A stretch of DNA of 42,765 bases from Verrucomicrobiales bacterium (GCA_005805305.1 SYMW01000021.1:1-42765); one strand, 5' to 3'. Shown: positions 17,795 through 27,446, numbered from the stretch's first letter. Notes: generated by a model not told the origin, from the letters alone. Translations and numbers: made by a program.

Positions 17795-18934
17795 ATGAAA
17801 TCTTTCCGAATAGCAGGAACATGGGCCGTGCTCAGCGCGATCTTGCTCGGCCATTCCAGCGCCGCCCAAGAGGTGGAAAACCTGGCTCTCAAAATCGGCA
17901 CCATCGTGGGCGACCATGTCAACGTGAGGGGCAAACCTACGCTAGCGAGCGAAGTGGTCACGCGTCTTCAAAAGGGGGAGAAAGTCACAATCCTCGAGGA
18001 ACTCGCACCGCAGAAACTAAAGGATGACGAACCCACGCGTTGGTACCGCATCGTTTTACCCCAAAACACACCGGTTTGGGTGCATTCGGGCTTCCTGGAC
18101 GAATCTTCTTCGACGGCACTTCAACGCCTGAATTTACGGGCGGGCGCGGGCGAGAACTACAGCGTTCTTGGCAGGATAGAGAAGGGAACTCCGGTCAAAG
18201 AATTTCGGCGCAAGGAGGAGTGGGCTGAAATCGAAGCCCCTCCCGAGGCTTATGCCTTCGTGGCGGCGGATCTGGTTGAGTACGTCGGAGGAATGATCGC
18301 CAAGTCCTCGGCCACTCAAACCATCGCTTCAGAATCGCCCAAAGTGGCGCAGGAAACGATCCAGACACCACCGAAGGCGGCGGCGGCGACGGCAGAGAAA
18401 ACAGCCGCCGCTGAAAACCCTCCGCCGTCGCCACCGAAAGTGGCGGTTCCTGTCAGCCAGCCGACGGAGTCCGAAACCGAGGTCGTCGTGGTCCCCGAAC
18501 CTACTCCGGTCGCCGCCTCTCCGGCACCTCCCGCGGCCGTTTCCACCACGCCCGCCGCGATCGTTCCGACGTCCCCGGCGGCTCCGGACTCCACGAAAGC
18601 GCCGGATCCTCAGGCGGCGATCGCGCCGCGAGTAGATGGGTTGCGCCCGATCTCTGGAGCTGCGACGAACGAAGGCAAACCCACCCGCCGGATAGTGATT
18701 CGTGAAGGCTTGGTGGGCGGCACGTTTTTCGACAGCATTCAAGCACCCACCTTCTTCGCCTTGCGCACCCTCCAGGACGGGCGGTTGATGAATTATCTCC
18801 ACGCGGGCAAGTTGGACATCAAACTTGAGTCTTTCAAAGGCCGGAAGGTCCTGGTGACAGGGGAGGAATTCATGGATCGAAGATGGGCCGCCACGCCTGT
18901 GTTGGAGGTGGAGAGCATCGATCTCATCCCCTGA
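17795..18934 (+). CDS. Exported bacterial SH3-domain protein
   Basis: This is a 379-aa protein with a signal peptide (MKSFRIAGTWAVLSAILLGHSSAA). Two SH3b domains follow: GTIVGDHVNVRGKPTLASEVVTRLQKG, then LNLRAGAGENYSVLGRIEKGTPVKEF with WAEIEAP. Residues about 170-290 are a Pro/Ala/Thr-rich low-complexity linker, and the last 80 residues form a separate domain (RIVIREGLVGGTFFDSIQAPTFF, KLDIKLESFKGRKVLVTGEE). SH3b pairs commonly bind peptidoglycan stem peptides, so attachment to the cell wall is likely. The C-terminal domain is not recognised, although its text resembles an OB-like fold. The 240-bp gap before it holds nothing recognised. Confidence 0.85.
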   Translation: MKSFRIAGTWAVLSAILLGHSSAAQEVENLALKIGTIVGDHVNVRGKPTLASEVVTRLQKGEKVTILEELAPQKLKDDEPTRWYRIVLPQNTPVWVHSGFLDESSSTALQRLNLRAGAGENYSVLGRIEKGTPVKEFRRKEEWAEIEAPPEAYAFVAADLVEYVGGMIAKSSATQTIASESPKVAQETIQTPPKAAAATAEKTAAAENPPPSPPKVAVPVSQPTESETEVVVVPEPTPVAASPAPPAAVSTTPAAIVPTSPAAPDSTKAPDPQAAIAPRVDGLRPISGAATNEGKPTRRIVIREGLVGGTFFDSIQAPTFFALRTLQDGRLMNYLHAGKLDIKLESFKGRKVLVTGEEFMDRRWAATPVLEVESIDLIP

Positions 18935-18985
18935 GTCTGATGTTCCGCGAAAAATTTCCGTGGCGTTTCCGCGCCGATTCCAACG

Positions 18986-19897
18986 ATGCCGCAGCCTGAT
19001 ACGATTCCCTCCGTGCCGAGCCGTCTCATCGACGGGAGGTCCATCGCGGAGGAAATTCACCAAGCCACCGCGGATCGCGTGGCCGCTCTAGGCCGCCGGG
19101 GCATCCAACCGCGGCTCGTTTTTGTTCGAGTTGGAGAAGATCCGGCATCCAGGGTCTACGTTGGGATGAAGCAGAAAACCTCGGAACGGCTGGGTTTGTC
19201 CAGCGAGACTTTCGTATTGCCATCTTCGACCACCGAGGAGGATTTGTTGGCTCTGGTTTGCCGGCTCAATCAAGATCCCTCGGTGCATGGAATCCTGATC
19301 CAAGCACCTCTTCCGCCCCCCATTCGAGAGACCCATGTCTATGCCAGCGTGTCTCCTTCCAAAGACGTGGACGGGTTTCATCCGGTGAACGTAGGAAAAT
19401 TGATGCTGGGAGACTCGAGCGGGTTCGTTCCCTGCACTCCCGGAGGGATTCATGAGCTGCTGACCCGCAGCGGCGTCAGTTTGTCCGGCGCGGAGGTCGT
19501 GGTGCTGGGCCGGGGAAACATAGTGGGCAAGCCGATGGCGGCGATTTTGATACAGAAAGACAAACGGGCCAACGCCACTGTCACTCTTTGCCATTCGGGG
19601 ACTCGCGAAATTGAGACGCATTGCAAGCGGGCGGACATCCTCATCGCGGCGATCGGCGTGCCACGCTTCGTGAAAGCCGGAATGGTGAAGCGCGGCGCCG
19701 TGGTTGTCGACGTGGGTGTCAATCGGATCCCTGATCCGGCATCCAAGACAGGCACGGCACTGGTGGGAGATGTGGATTTCGAGGCCCTGCTGCCGGTGGT
19801 CTCGAAGATCACTCCGAACCCCGGAGGAGTCGGCCCGATGACGATCGCCATGCTCATGAGGAACACCGTGAGAGCCGCCGAATTGGCCACGGCTTAA
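18986..19897 (+). CDS. folD: Bifunctional methylene-THF dehydrogenase / methenyl-THF cyclohydrolase FolD
   Basis: The 303-aa protein interconverts 5,10-methylene-THF and 10-formyl-THF in one-carbon metabolism, using NADP. Conserved FolD text is present throughout: RVGEDPASRVYVGMKQK (catalytic Tyr and Lys), VHGILIQAPLP, the substrate loop KDVDGFHP, PCTPGGI, the cofactor loop GRGNIVGKP (GRS is the commoner form), CHSGT and the C-terminal PGGVGPMTIAML. The length is normal. The ATG at 18986 gives a short N-terminal extension before LIDGRSIAEEI; no strong ribosome-binding site separates it from nearby starts. It lies 51 bp after the SH3 gene. Confidence 0.96.
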   Translation: MPQPDTIPSVPSRLIDGRSIAEEIHQATADRVAALGRRGIQPRLVFVRVGEDPASRVYVGMKQKTSERLGLSSETFVLPSSTTEEDLLALVCRLNQDPSVHGILIQAPLPPPIRETHVYASVSPSKDVDGFHPVNVGKLMLGDSSGFVPCTPGGIHELLTRSGVSLSGAEVVVLGRGNIVGKPMAAILIQKDKRANATVTLCHSGTREIETHCKRADILIAAIGVPRFVKAGMVKRGAVVVDVGVNRIPDPASKTGTALVGDVDFEALLPVVSKITPNPGGVGPMTIAMLMRNTVRAAELATA

Positions 19898-20016
19898 AGA
19901 CGCGCCGTGATGCGAGACATTGCTTGCTTCCTGAATCATGGCCTCACTTTTTCGGTAGTAAACCAAGGAAAACCCTAACCAAAGCCCCATCGAATCGGTT
20001 CAAAAAAAGAATTTCT

Positions 20017-20457
20017 ATGCAAGCCATGCGAATCCTCCCCGATCTTCAGGCCTCCATTTTGTGCGAGGACGTGCGCCAAGAGGCGAGTGGCAATTTTATT
20101 CTGGTGGGGGTGGTGGGAGTCATCAGAATTCCGCAACTCCCCATTTCCGCATTTAAACTCTGCGTGTTCAACCGATGGGCAGCGGGCGTGGGCCAGTTCA
20201 CGGAAGTTGTGAAACTGCTGGGTCCCGACCAAAAAGTGATTCGCCAGAGTTCGGTTAAGTTCGCTCTTCATGACGCGAGCCATCACGCGACCAATGTTTC
20301 AGTCTTCACTCAAGTCGAGTTTCAGTTGGCCGGCGTGCACCAGATTGAAGTGATCGTGGATGACGTGATGAAGCTCCGCTACCCGCTGCCACTGATTGTG
20401 GTGCCTCCACCAGGCCAGCAAGCGGCTTCACAGGTCCCGACCGCGACCGGGGGCTGA
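20017..20457 (+). CDS. DUF6941-like conserved hypothetical protein
   Basis: This is a 146-aa protein with no signal peptide or membrane helix. The opening LQASILCEDVRQEASGNFILVGVVGVI and later LCVFNRWAAGVGQF and QVEFQLAGVHQIEVIVDD match the pattern I associate with DUF6941, a beta-sandwich family of unknown function; that assignment rests on memory of the motif. The ATG at 20017 follows an A-rich tract and fits the usual family start; an open stretch upstream (from 19924) is low in protein character. The gene ends 24 bp from the convergent IPT gene. Confidence 0.65.
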   Translation: MQAMRILPDLQASILCEDVRQEASGNFILVGVVGVIRIPQLPISAFKLCVFNRWAAGVGQFTEVVKLLGPDQKVIRQSSVKFALHDASHHATNVSVFTQVEFQLAGVHQIEVIVDDVMKLRYPLPLIVVPPPGQQAASQVPTATGG

Positions 20458-20481
20458 AAAGGCAGCTTTCCTCCGCGGCCG

Positions 20482-22740
20482 TCACGGCACAGTCACAAGC
20501 CTAAAGAATCGTTTCTCGATCAAGGAGGTGTCGAGCGAAACCTGACGGCGTCCCGACACTATGAGAACTTGTGCGCTTTCCAGAGCCCATACCGAGCCCA
20601 GTTCTCCCGTGGTCTGAAGCAAGAATGCCGGGTTGGAATTTGGCCAGGAAAGCTCCACTTTCCCGCTCTCGAGAAGTTTGAAAGCGATCCTGGGCGGCTC
20701 TGTTGGGATCGGGATGATAGTAGCGAAATCAGACGCCGAGACGGCTTCGCCGCTCGGCGTTCTGATTCGAATCGGCCCCGTCACGGATTGCTCAGGGACC
20801 GTGGCCTTGATTTGAGCCGGTGAAATCACTTCATAAGCCGCAGCGATGCTCGCGAATTGGAGTTTTTCCACGGAGTTGAATCCTGATCCCTCGATCAGAA
20901 TCACGTCGCCAATCGTTCCCGACGCGGGGAGAAATCGAACGATTTGAGGCAACACCGAGAACTCCTGGATCGTCAAAATACTTCTCTCCGCGGTCTTCAA
21001 TTCCAATGGGCCGCTTTTGGCGAGAAGAGGCACTTTCACCTGCACTTCGCTGCTGGAAAGCGACAGAATCACGGCTTGAGCACCGCCGAAGAACACGCTT
21101 TGGACAGTAGCCAGGTTGGACCCGACGAGAGTGATGACATCCTCCGCCACGCCCTTTTTCGGGTTGAATTCGAGGATCGCGGGCTCGGGGGATCCAATCA
21201 GAAACGGCCGATCACTCCGTCCCGAGCCCGCTGGGGTGACGACGGTGATAAGCCCGGTTTTTGCCTCCGCCGGGAGTGTGATGAAAATCTGGCTGCCAAA
21301 AAGGAGGAATGTGGTTTCCAAGTCACCAACCTTCACAGAAGTGGCGCCTTGGAAGTTTTCACCAGTGACGATGACAAGACCCCCTGGCGGGCCGCTTTCT
21401 GGGGAAAAGGCGGTGATGGAAGGAGCGGCGGCCGAAGTGATGTGGAACAACCCGGCGCTGGTTGCGCTGCCGCCTGGAGTCCGAACCTCCACGATGCCCG
21501 TCACGGCCGATTGGGGGACCGTCGCCGTAATATTGGGACTAGCCGCCAGGCTGAAGGAAGCGTCTGCGCCGCCGATTTTCACCGAGTTGATATCCGCCAG
21601 ATTCTCGCCTCTGATCGTCACGATGGTTCCGGCTGGCCCGTTCGTGGGACTGAATTCGATGATTCGAGGTATGGCTGAGGAACTCACAGTGAAAGGCTCG
21701 GCGCTCACCGATGTGCCAGTGCGTGTCGAGACCGAGATGAGTCCAGACGTGGCGCCGTCAGGCACCGTCGCAAAAAGCTGATTTCCGAAGACCAAGAAAC
21801 TCGATGCTTTTCCATTGAAAAGCACCGCCGTGACATCTTTGAAAAATGTTCCAGTGATCGTGACCCGAGTTCTCGGGGCCCCATTGGCCGGGGAGAAACT
21901 CACGATGGAAGGAGGAGGGACGTCAGTCACGAAGAAATTGGCCGCGCTTTGTCCGGCGCCCGAGGGAGCAGTGATGGTGATCAAGCCGGACTTCGCGCCA
22001 GCGGGCACGGAAACACTGATTTGCGAACCCACGGCGCTGAACCCATTCGCTTCCACATCCCCAAACTTGACTGATGAAACGGAGACAAAATTTCGCCCAG
22101 TGATTGTGACCAAAGTGCCGGCGGGGCCCGAAGTGGGCGAGAATTCATCAATGGCAGGAGGCGCGACTGAGGTGACTTGAAAGCTCGTTGAGCTCACCCC
22201 TTTGCCGGACGCACTCACCACTTCAATTGGCCCGGTGGTCGCCTTCTGAGGGACCGCCACGCTGATCTGCGAGCCCAGGAGCGTGAATGCGGTCGCCGGA
22301 ACACCGTTGAAAAGCACGGCCGTGATTTCAGCGAAACGCTCCCCGGAAATCGTGAGCACCGTTCCAGGTGGGCCCTCTTGAGGAGAAAATCCGAGGATCT
22401 CCGGAATGCCAGTCTGCGACACGAGAAAGATGCCAGCGCTTGTTGACGAACCGCTGGCGGTAAGCACCGTGATCGGACCCGTGGTAGCACCCGCGGGAAC
22501 GCTGACACCGATCTCGCCCCCCAACACGCTGAAGTCTTTGGTCTGTGTTTGATTGAATTTGATCGCGATGACATCCACGAAATTCTCCCCCTTGATGGTC
22601 ACTCCAGTGCCAACCACTCCGGATGAAGGATTGAAGAGGGTAATCAAAGGCGGCTCGGAACCGCTCAACACGGGAGGGAATGCTGGGAGGAAAAGAAGGG
22701 CGGACAGGGCGGCAATCCAGTTAACTCGGCGGGCGTTCAC
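20482..22740 (-). CDS. Secreted protein of eight IPT/TIG domains
   Basis: This is a 752-aa exported protein beginning at a GTG, with a signal peptide (WIAALSALLFLPAFPPVLSG). Eight consecutive Ig-like IPT/TIG repeats of about 80-85 residues run from about 30 to 685. Each opens like ITLFNPSSGVVGTGVTIKG or IDEFSPTSGPAGTLVTITG and closes with TVP..A..G.I.V.TP.G. The last 65 residues form a separate C-terminal domain (VELSWPNSNPAFLLQTT, then FFRLVTVP) that recurs at the ends of surface proteins in this phylum. Such repeat rods usually act as adhesins or spacers on the outer surface. The UbiC-like gene lies 119 bp upstream on the same strand. Confidence 0.9.
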   Translation of the reverse strand: MNARRVNWIAALSALLFLPAFPPVLSGSEPPLITLFNPSSGVVGTGVTIKGENFVDVIAIKFNQTQTKDFSVLGGEIGVSVPAGATTGPITVLTASGSSTSAGIFLVSQTGIPEILGFSPQEGPPGTVLTISGERFAEITAVLFNGVPATAFTLLGSQISVAVPQKATTGPIEVVSASGKGVSSTSFQVTSVAPPAIDEFSPTSGPAGTLVTITGRNFVSVSSVKFGDVEANGFSAVGSQISVSVPAGAKSGLITITAPSGAGQSAANFFVTDVPPPSIVSFSPANGAPRTRVTITGTFFKDVTAVLFNGKASSFLVFGNQLFATVPDGATSGLISVSTRTGTSVSAEPFTVSSSAIPRIIEFSPTNGPAGTIVTIRGENLADINSVKIGGADASFSLAASPNITATVPQSAVTGIVEVRTPGGSATSAGLFHITSAAAPSITAFSPESGPPGGLVIVTGENFQGATSVKVGDLETTFLLFGSQIFITLPAEAKTGLITVVTPAGSGRSDRPFLIGSPEPAILEFNPKKGVAEDVITLVGSNLATVQSVFFGGAQAVILSLSSSEVQVKVPLLAKSGPLELKTAERSILTIQEFSVLPQIVRFLPASGTIGDVILIEGSGFNSVEKLQFASIAAAYEVISPAQIKATVPEQSVTGPIRIRTPSGEAVSASDFATIIPIPTEPPRIAFKLLESGKVELSWPNSNPAFLLQTTGELGSVWALESAQVLIVSGRRQVSLDTSLIEKRFFRLVTVP

Positions 22741-22859
22741 CGCGCCATCTCAATGGGACCCGGTCATTCCGTCAAGGAATTCGGAATTCAAAAGCATAAC
22801 TCCGTCAGAATGGGAGTGCACATCCTCTTTCCAAGGAGCCGCGCGGGATTTCAGAAAAA

Positions 22860-23498
22860 TCAGGAGCGCGGTGGAGGAAGGATTTCCACGATTTCAGCCA
22901 GAGGCCGATGCTGAGAGTCGCTGAGCGTGTTGCGTCGGCCGTAGAGAATCGTCGAGGCGGGGAGGGCAAGAGCCCCGTTGATCAAGGCATCCGACTTGAT
23001 TTGAAAGAATGCCTTGGGACGACTCGTGTGGGCGATGCCTCGAGATTTGAGAATGTGTCCCAGGGGCTCATGTTCCTCCAGAACCAACTTTCGGGCTTGC
23101 GGAGGGAAAAGCGCGAGATTGATCTTGATGGCTCCAAATTCAACGGGTTCGCCCGTGCCATCCAAGTGAAGCACAACTTCCCGGAAATAATAGACTTCAC
23201 GAGTTTCGCTGCGCAGCACTCGGATGTGAATTGTCTGCCCATGGAAAGCCTCCAGGGTCGGAGTCATATCATCGTGGTGAACCAAGAGGGAGCGCCATGG
23301 CTCGGGGACATCCTCTCCCCGGACTTTCTTGATGGGCGGCAGAGTGAGATGCGCCCGGGCATAAAAATCGTCAAGCGGATAGGCGATTGGCATCACCATG
23401 ACGGAGGGTTCCATCGCCGCGGCCAGTTTGCCTTGTGATTTCATCGTGAACCAGTCATGAGCAGCGGGCTCCAACGCCACGACTCGGCAGCTCCTCAA
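22860..23498 (-). CDS. Chorismate-pyruvate lyase-like protein (UbiC/DUF98 fold)
   Basis: This is a 212-aa cytoplasmic protein. The pattern of UbiC and DUF98 lyases is visible: SLLVHHDDMTPTLEAFHG, YYFREVVLHLDGTGEPVEFGAI, the product-pocket stretch EEHEPLGHILKSRGI (Pro-Leu-Gly with the following Glu/His region), and a C-terminal ILYGRRNTL with PLAEIVEILPP. UbiC converts chorismate to 4-hydroxybenzoate and DUF98 relatives make 3- or 4-hydroxybenzoates. Here the substrate is not known. Translation probably starts at a TTG that overlaps the stop of the radical SAM gene (TTGA), although internal ATGs exist at about 23444 and 23411. The tight coupling suggests both proteins act in one pathway. Confidence 0.7.
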   Translation of the reverse strand: MRSCRVVALEPAAHDWFTMKSQGKLAAAMEPSVMVMPIAYPLDDFYARAHLTLPPIKKVRGEDVPEPWRSLLVHHDDMTPTLEAFHGQTIHIRVLRSETREVYYFREVVLHLDGTGEPVEFGAIKINLALFPPQARKLVLEEHEPLGHILKSRGIAHTSRPKAFFQIKSDALINGALALPASTILYGRRNTLSDSQHRPLAEIVEILPPPRS

Positions 23499-24907
23499 GC
23501 ATACCGGGCGTTTCGATGTTCAGGGAGAAAAAACTCATGCAGCAGCCGGTCAACCTGCAGCAATCCATCCCGATTCAAAAAGACTTTGCTGCCGTTGGCT
23601 CCCCCAAAACCCAGGTCGCGCAGATTCTGGAGAGGCTTGGCAAAGGTCTTCAAAACGTCCTGTCCAAATTTTTTCTGGAAATAGCCGACGTCCAATGCCC
23701 CAAGCTTGAGCTGAAGGATGAACTCGCGGATGAACCTCTCTTGGTCAGAGGGAGTCAACGCGCGATAGATTGGCAGATTTCCCGAAGCCAAGGCCTTAAT
23801 ATAGGGATCGAAGTCGTGCTGGTTTTGATAATGTGTCCCTCCAATATGCCCAAAAGAGGCGACTCCCAAAGCAAGCAAGTCCGCTCCCGCCCAAAGCCTG
23901 TCCCGGTAAATGAACCGGGTTTTCTGCTTGTCCTTCACCGCCGTGTAAGCGCTCGCGATAGTGTAGCCCGCCGCTTCCAATTGCTCGAAAGCCTCACGGA
24001 CCCACCGCCGCTTGGTCTCCCAGTCCGCGACGGGAGCCACCAGCTTGCCCGTTTCGCGCATTTCCTTATAGAGCGTCGTGTTGTACGGGATCTCCATCTG
24101 ATAAATCGTGACGCTGTCGGGGGCCATCTCCAAGGTTTTGAGAACGCAATCCTTCCAGTTTGCCTCGGTTTCCTCGACCATTCCAGCGATGAGATCAATG
24201 TTGATCTGTGGAAACTTCAGTTCCTTGGCGTAAGCATAGGCCCGCCCTATTTCCTTTGATCGATGAGCCCGCCCGTTCACATCGAGAATGTGGTCGGAGA
24301 AATTCTCCACCCCGAGGCTCAATCGCGTCACACCCAATTCCCGGAGGGTTTTGAGCTTTTGATCCGTGAGCGTTCCCGGCTCGCATTCGAAAGTAACTTC
24401 CTCCACCGAATCCCAAGGCAGCATCTGGCGCATGCCGCCGACCAAACCCCTCAATTGTTTCTCCGAAAGATAACTCGGTGTTCCGCCGCCGAAATAAATG
24501 AAACTGGGTTGGCGCCCCCCAATGAACGGCTTCCGCGAATACAAGGCCAACTCTTGCAGCGCCGCGTCGATATAAGCTTTGATGGCGCCAGAATCCTTGT
24601 CCGTGTAAACCCTGAAGTAACAAAAATGACACCGCTTTCTGCAAAAAGGAATGTGAAGATACACCCCCAACGGGACTCCTTGTTGAGGGGGCCGGTTCAT
24701 CGCTGCCTCGACCTCGCAGACCCGCTCCGGCTTCCAAAAAGAGAAGGGGGGATAATTCGAGACAAAATAATTGCCAGCCTTCGTTTCCTCGATTGGCGGA
24801 TTGACCGGTTGTCCGCTGGGCAAAAGAGTGGTCTTCATGGGATCGAATCGATCAGACGTCCCAGGTGCTTTGGGCGCGCCGGTCGCACCCTTGCCGTGAA
24901 AACTCAT
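23495..24907 (-). CDS. HemN/HemW-like radical SAM protein
   Basis: The 470-aa product carries the radical SAM [4Fe-4S] motif as CRKRCHFC (Cys89, Cys93, Cys96) after YLHIPF, then FIYFGGGTPS, EPGTLT, LSLGVENFSD and INIDLIAGM, all typical of the HemN family. The N-terminal 80 residues (with NYFVSNYPPFSFWKPE) and C-terminal wing (RFIREFILQLKLGALD) resemble HemN-family enzymes. Members include coproporphyrinogen III dehydrogenase, the haem chaperone HemW and the class C methyltransferases that methylate menaquinone; the sequence alone does not separate them. It overlaps the UbiC-like gene and starts 37 bp after the PQQ-like gene, so the three genes look like one operon. Confidence 0.88.
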   Translation of the reverse strand: MSFHGKGATGAPKAPGTSDRFDPMKTTLLPSGQPVNPPIEETKAGNYFVSNYPPFSFWKPERVCEVEAAMNRPPQQGVPLGVYLHIPFCRKRCHFCYFRVYTDKDSGAIKAYIDAALQELALYSRKPFIGGRQPSFIYFGGGTPSYLSEKQLRGLVGGMRQMLPWDSVEEVTFECEPGTLTDQKLKTLRELGVTRLSLGVENFSDHILDVNGRAHRSKEIGRAYAYAKELKFPQINIDLIAGMVEETEANWKDCVLKTLEMAPDSVTIYQMEIPYNTTLYKEMRETGKLVAPVADWETKRRWVREAFEQLEAAGYTIASAYTAVKDKQKTRFIYRDRLWAGADLLALGVASFGHIGGTHYQNQHDFDPYIKALASGNLPIYRALTPSDQERFIREFILQLKLGALDVGYFQKKFGQDVLKTFAKPLQNLRDLGFGGANGSKVFLNRDGLLQVDRLLHEFFLPEHRNARYA

Positions 24908-24944
24908 AGTTCAAAGTGTGATCAAGATGCATGAACCTCGAGCC

Positions 24945-26099
24945 CTACTTGTCGAAACAATAAACGGAGCCGTCGTCGGATCCAATAACCAACGCCCCGT
25001 TCACCACCGCGGGCGAACTGCCCAGCGAGTCGCCTACATCGTAACTCCAGAGTTCCTTGCCGTCCGCGAGATTCAGTATGTAGAGGCGTCCGTCATCGGA
25101 GCCCACCACAACCCTCTCCCCCGCGATCACCGGTGAGCTATCGACTTTCCCTCGCGTGCCAAACGACCAGAGAGGCTTGCCCGTCGAACGGTCCACGCAA
25201 TGAAGGCGTTTGTCGCGCCCCCCGAACACAACCCTGCCCCCAGCCACAGCGGGAGAGGAAAAGTAAGGGAAACCCCGATCGGTGTAAGTCCACGCGACCT
25301 TGCCCTCCTTCAAATCGACACCCAAAAATGCGTTCTCGTAATGTCCAAAGTAGGCGTGGTTGTCAGCCAGCGCGACCGAACCCGCGATATAACCCCCTGC
25401 CTCGATTTCCTTGATCTTCTTTCCATCGCTCAAGGAAATCACGTGCAAGATGGCATCGCAGCCCCCGAAAACGGTCTGCCCGGCATCGACCGCAGGGGTT
25501 CCATTGATGTAATTCCCGGTCTCGTAAACCCAGTTTGATTTCCCCGTGGAAGCGTCGAATGAGTACAGCTTGTAATCGTAACTCCCCAAGATGATCGCGG
25601 ATTTCCCCCCGTCCCGAGTCCAACTGGGCCCGCTCATGATCTTGTCGCCCGTCTCATGCTTCCAAAGCAATTCGCCGCTTTTCGCATCCAAGCAATAAAG
25701 GAAAGCGTCGTTCGAACCAAAATAAGCCCGGCCCTCAAGAATGAGGGGAGAGGATTCAATGGCGCCTTTAGTGGCGTGCGACCAAAGTTTCTTGCCGGTT
25801 TTGAGATCGAGAGCGTAAAAAATCGAATCGCCGGATCCAACGAAAACTTTGCCATCCTGAATCGCGGCGGAGGACTTGACCGGCCCGCCCGTTTTAAAAG
25901 ACCAAAGGAGCCGGGGTTTATCGGGCAACGACGCCTGGGCGACACCTCGGAGGGCTGGGCCTCCGCGAAACATCGGCCAGGAATCGGCTGTCGCGGCCCC
26001 GGTCGCAGTCGCGTTTAGGGAAGCAACCCGAGCGCTGAGGAGGAATGCTAGAAGCACCAACGCGGAGAGAGTGCGCGCCTGGATTCGGAAACAATTCAT
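24945..26099 (-). CDS. Exported PQQ-like beta-propeller protein
   Basis: The 384-aa product has a signal peptide (RTLSALVLLAFLLSARVASL) and seven or so beta-propeller blades of the PQQ-enzyme or BamB type, each with the pattern YALDLKTGKKLWSHATKG, YCLDAKSGELLWKHETGD, HCVDRSTGKPLWSFGTRG and YILNLADGKELWSYDVGD. The opening SWPMFRGGPALRGVA is typical of outer-membrane or periplasmic PQQ-like proteins in this phylum. No dehydrogenase catalytic motif is seen, so a scaffold or binding role is likely. The ATG at 26099 is chosen for the signal peptide; an upstream open stretch to 26372 is not protein-like. The 285-bp gap above it (26100-26384) shows nothing recognised. Confidence 0.88.
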   Translation of the reverse strand: MNCFRIQARTLSALVLLAFLLSARVASLNATATGAATADSWPMFRGGPALRGVAQASLPDKPRLLWSFKTGGPVKSSAAIQDGKVFVGSGDSIFYALDLKTGKKLWSHATKGAIESSPLILEGRAYFGSNDAFLYCLDAKSGELLWKHETGDKIMSGPSWTRDGGKSAIILGSYDYKLYSFDASTGKSNWVYETGNYINGTPAVDAGQTVFGGCDAILHVISLSDGKKIKEIEAGGYIAGSVALADNHAYFGHYENAFLGVDLKEGKVAWTYTDRGFPYFSSPAVAGGRVVFGGRDKRLHCVDRSTGKPLWSFGTRGKVDSSPVIAGERVVVGSDDGRLYILNLADGKELWSYDVGDSLGSSPAVVNGALVIGSDDGSVYCFDK

Positions 26100-26384
26100 G
26101 CCGGGTTGGATTGAGGTTTGGGAACCATTTTCATTTGGGCATCGATTGCAATGCGACCCATGGCAGCCACTATCGGTTAACAGCCGTGGATCCGCAACCC
26201 AATTCGTACTCACACGTATCAAATCCGCGGGGCGGGCGCAATTGTGGCGCGGACGTGCCGCACCGGAATGATTCTCCAACAACCTTTGCTGAATCCATCC
26301 CAGACCCGCACCCAGAATCCCCCCCCCCGCGATCGGCGGCGAAGCCGCGCTCCCGCCAAAAGCGGAAGCCATTTTGAACGGACC

Positions 26385-27308
26385 CTAAGCTTTCAGAAAA
26401 AAACCGAGTTGCTTCTCCGAAATAGGCAGGCCAACTCGGCGCATGACCTCAAGCATATCCATCCAAATCTCCCGCTTGATCTCGAGTGTCTGGGTTCGCA
26501 TGACGTAGGATGGGTGATAGGTCGGCATCAAGGGAATGCCGCGGTAGGACTGCCAGCGGCCCCGCATCGTGGAAATGGGGGCCGATCCGCCGATCAACCC
26601 CTCCAAGGCGGTCCGGCCAAGCGCTATCAGAACCTTTGGTTGGATGATGTTGATCTGTTCTTCCAAGAATGGAATGCACGCGCTCATTTCCTCGTTGGTG
26701 GGCTTGCGATTTCCGAAAGCCTGGCCGGGCGTGTCGGGACGGCATTTCACGATATTGCCGATATACACACCGGCGCGCGTCAACCCCATGGTTTCGATAA
26801 TCCGCGTCAGAAGCTGGCCAGCCCTCCCCACGAAAGGTTCTCCGGCAACATCCTCGTCCGCTCCTGGAGCTTCCCCTACAAACATGAGCGCGGAGTCGAT
26901 ATTTCCCGTTCCGAAGACCACGTGCTGCCGGCTTGCGGCGAGATGAGCGCACTTCGAACAGCCGAGGGCCCGTGCGCGGAGCTCCGCCATCGCGATCACT
27001 TTCGCATTTGCCGTCAAGGGGGGCGGCGCCGGTTCCGGAATGGCTCCGAGCGACCGCTCGTGGGATGCTTGCGATTTCGATGAGGGACTGGGCTCAGCCG
27101 GAGCTGAAATAATTTGCGAAGCCGTGGCGCGGCTGTCCGCTTGGCGCGGTTTGGCAGCGGGAAGTCGGCGAGAGCCGCGGGTGGCTCCCGTGGCGCGCAA
27201 TCCGGCCCAATTCTCTTGGTCCACGATGATGAAACGGTCTCCCTTTGCTCTCAAAGTTTGGAGATGATTGAGCAATGAATCCAACAGTTCCTGGTAGCTA
27301 TGGAGCAC
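26385..27308 (-). CDS. Type-4 uracil-DNA glycosylase with Fe-S cluster
   Basis: The 307-aa enzyme removes uracil from DNA in base-excision repair. Four cysteines for the [4Fe-4S] cluster are present (117, 120, 189, 211; CSKC and KCRP then SAC). The catalytic loop is GEAPGADEDVAGEPFVGRAGQLL, and the later loop has HPSYVMR. The core begins at about residue 100. The first 40 residues (LLDSLLNHLQTLRAKGDRF) form a separate helical segment, and residues 45-100 are Pro/Ala/Ser-rich linker. The start is a GTG at 27306-27308. It is divergent from the PEP-CTERM gene with a 151-bp shared upstream region. Confidence 0.92.
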   Translation of the reverse strand: MLHSYQELLDSLLNHLQTLRAKGDRFIIVDQENWAGLRATGATRGSRRLPAAKPRQADSRATASQIISAPAEPSPSSKSQASHERSLGAIPEPAPPPLTANAKVIAMAELRARALGCSKCAHLAASRQHVVFGTGNIDSALMFVGEAPGADEDVAGEPFVGRAGQLLTRIIETMGLTRAGVYIGNIVKCRPDTPGQAFGNRKPTNEEMSACIPFLEEQINIIQPKVLIALGRTALEGLIGGSAPISTMRGRWQSYRGIPLMPTYHPSYVMRTQTLEIKREIWMDMLEVMRRVGLPISEKQLGFFLKA

Positions 27309-27446
27309 GCATGGTTCTTACCAGCCAAACGAGCATCGTGCAGCAACAGTTTTTTCTCGATCCGCGGCGGATTTCTCTTTCCTTTCCTCGAGGCCAAGGC
27401 TAACGATTTCCCTGTGAGTTTGTCCACTTCGGACGGGCTCGTAACC

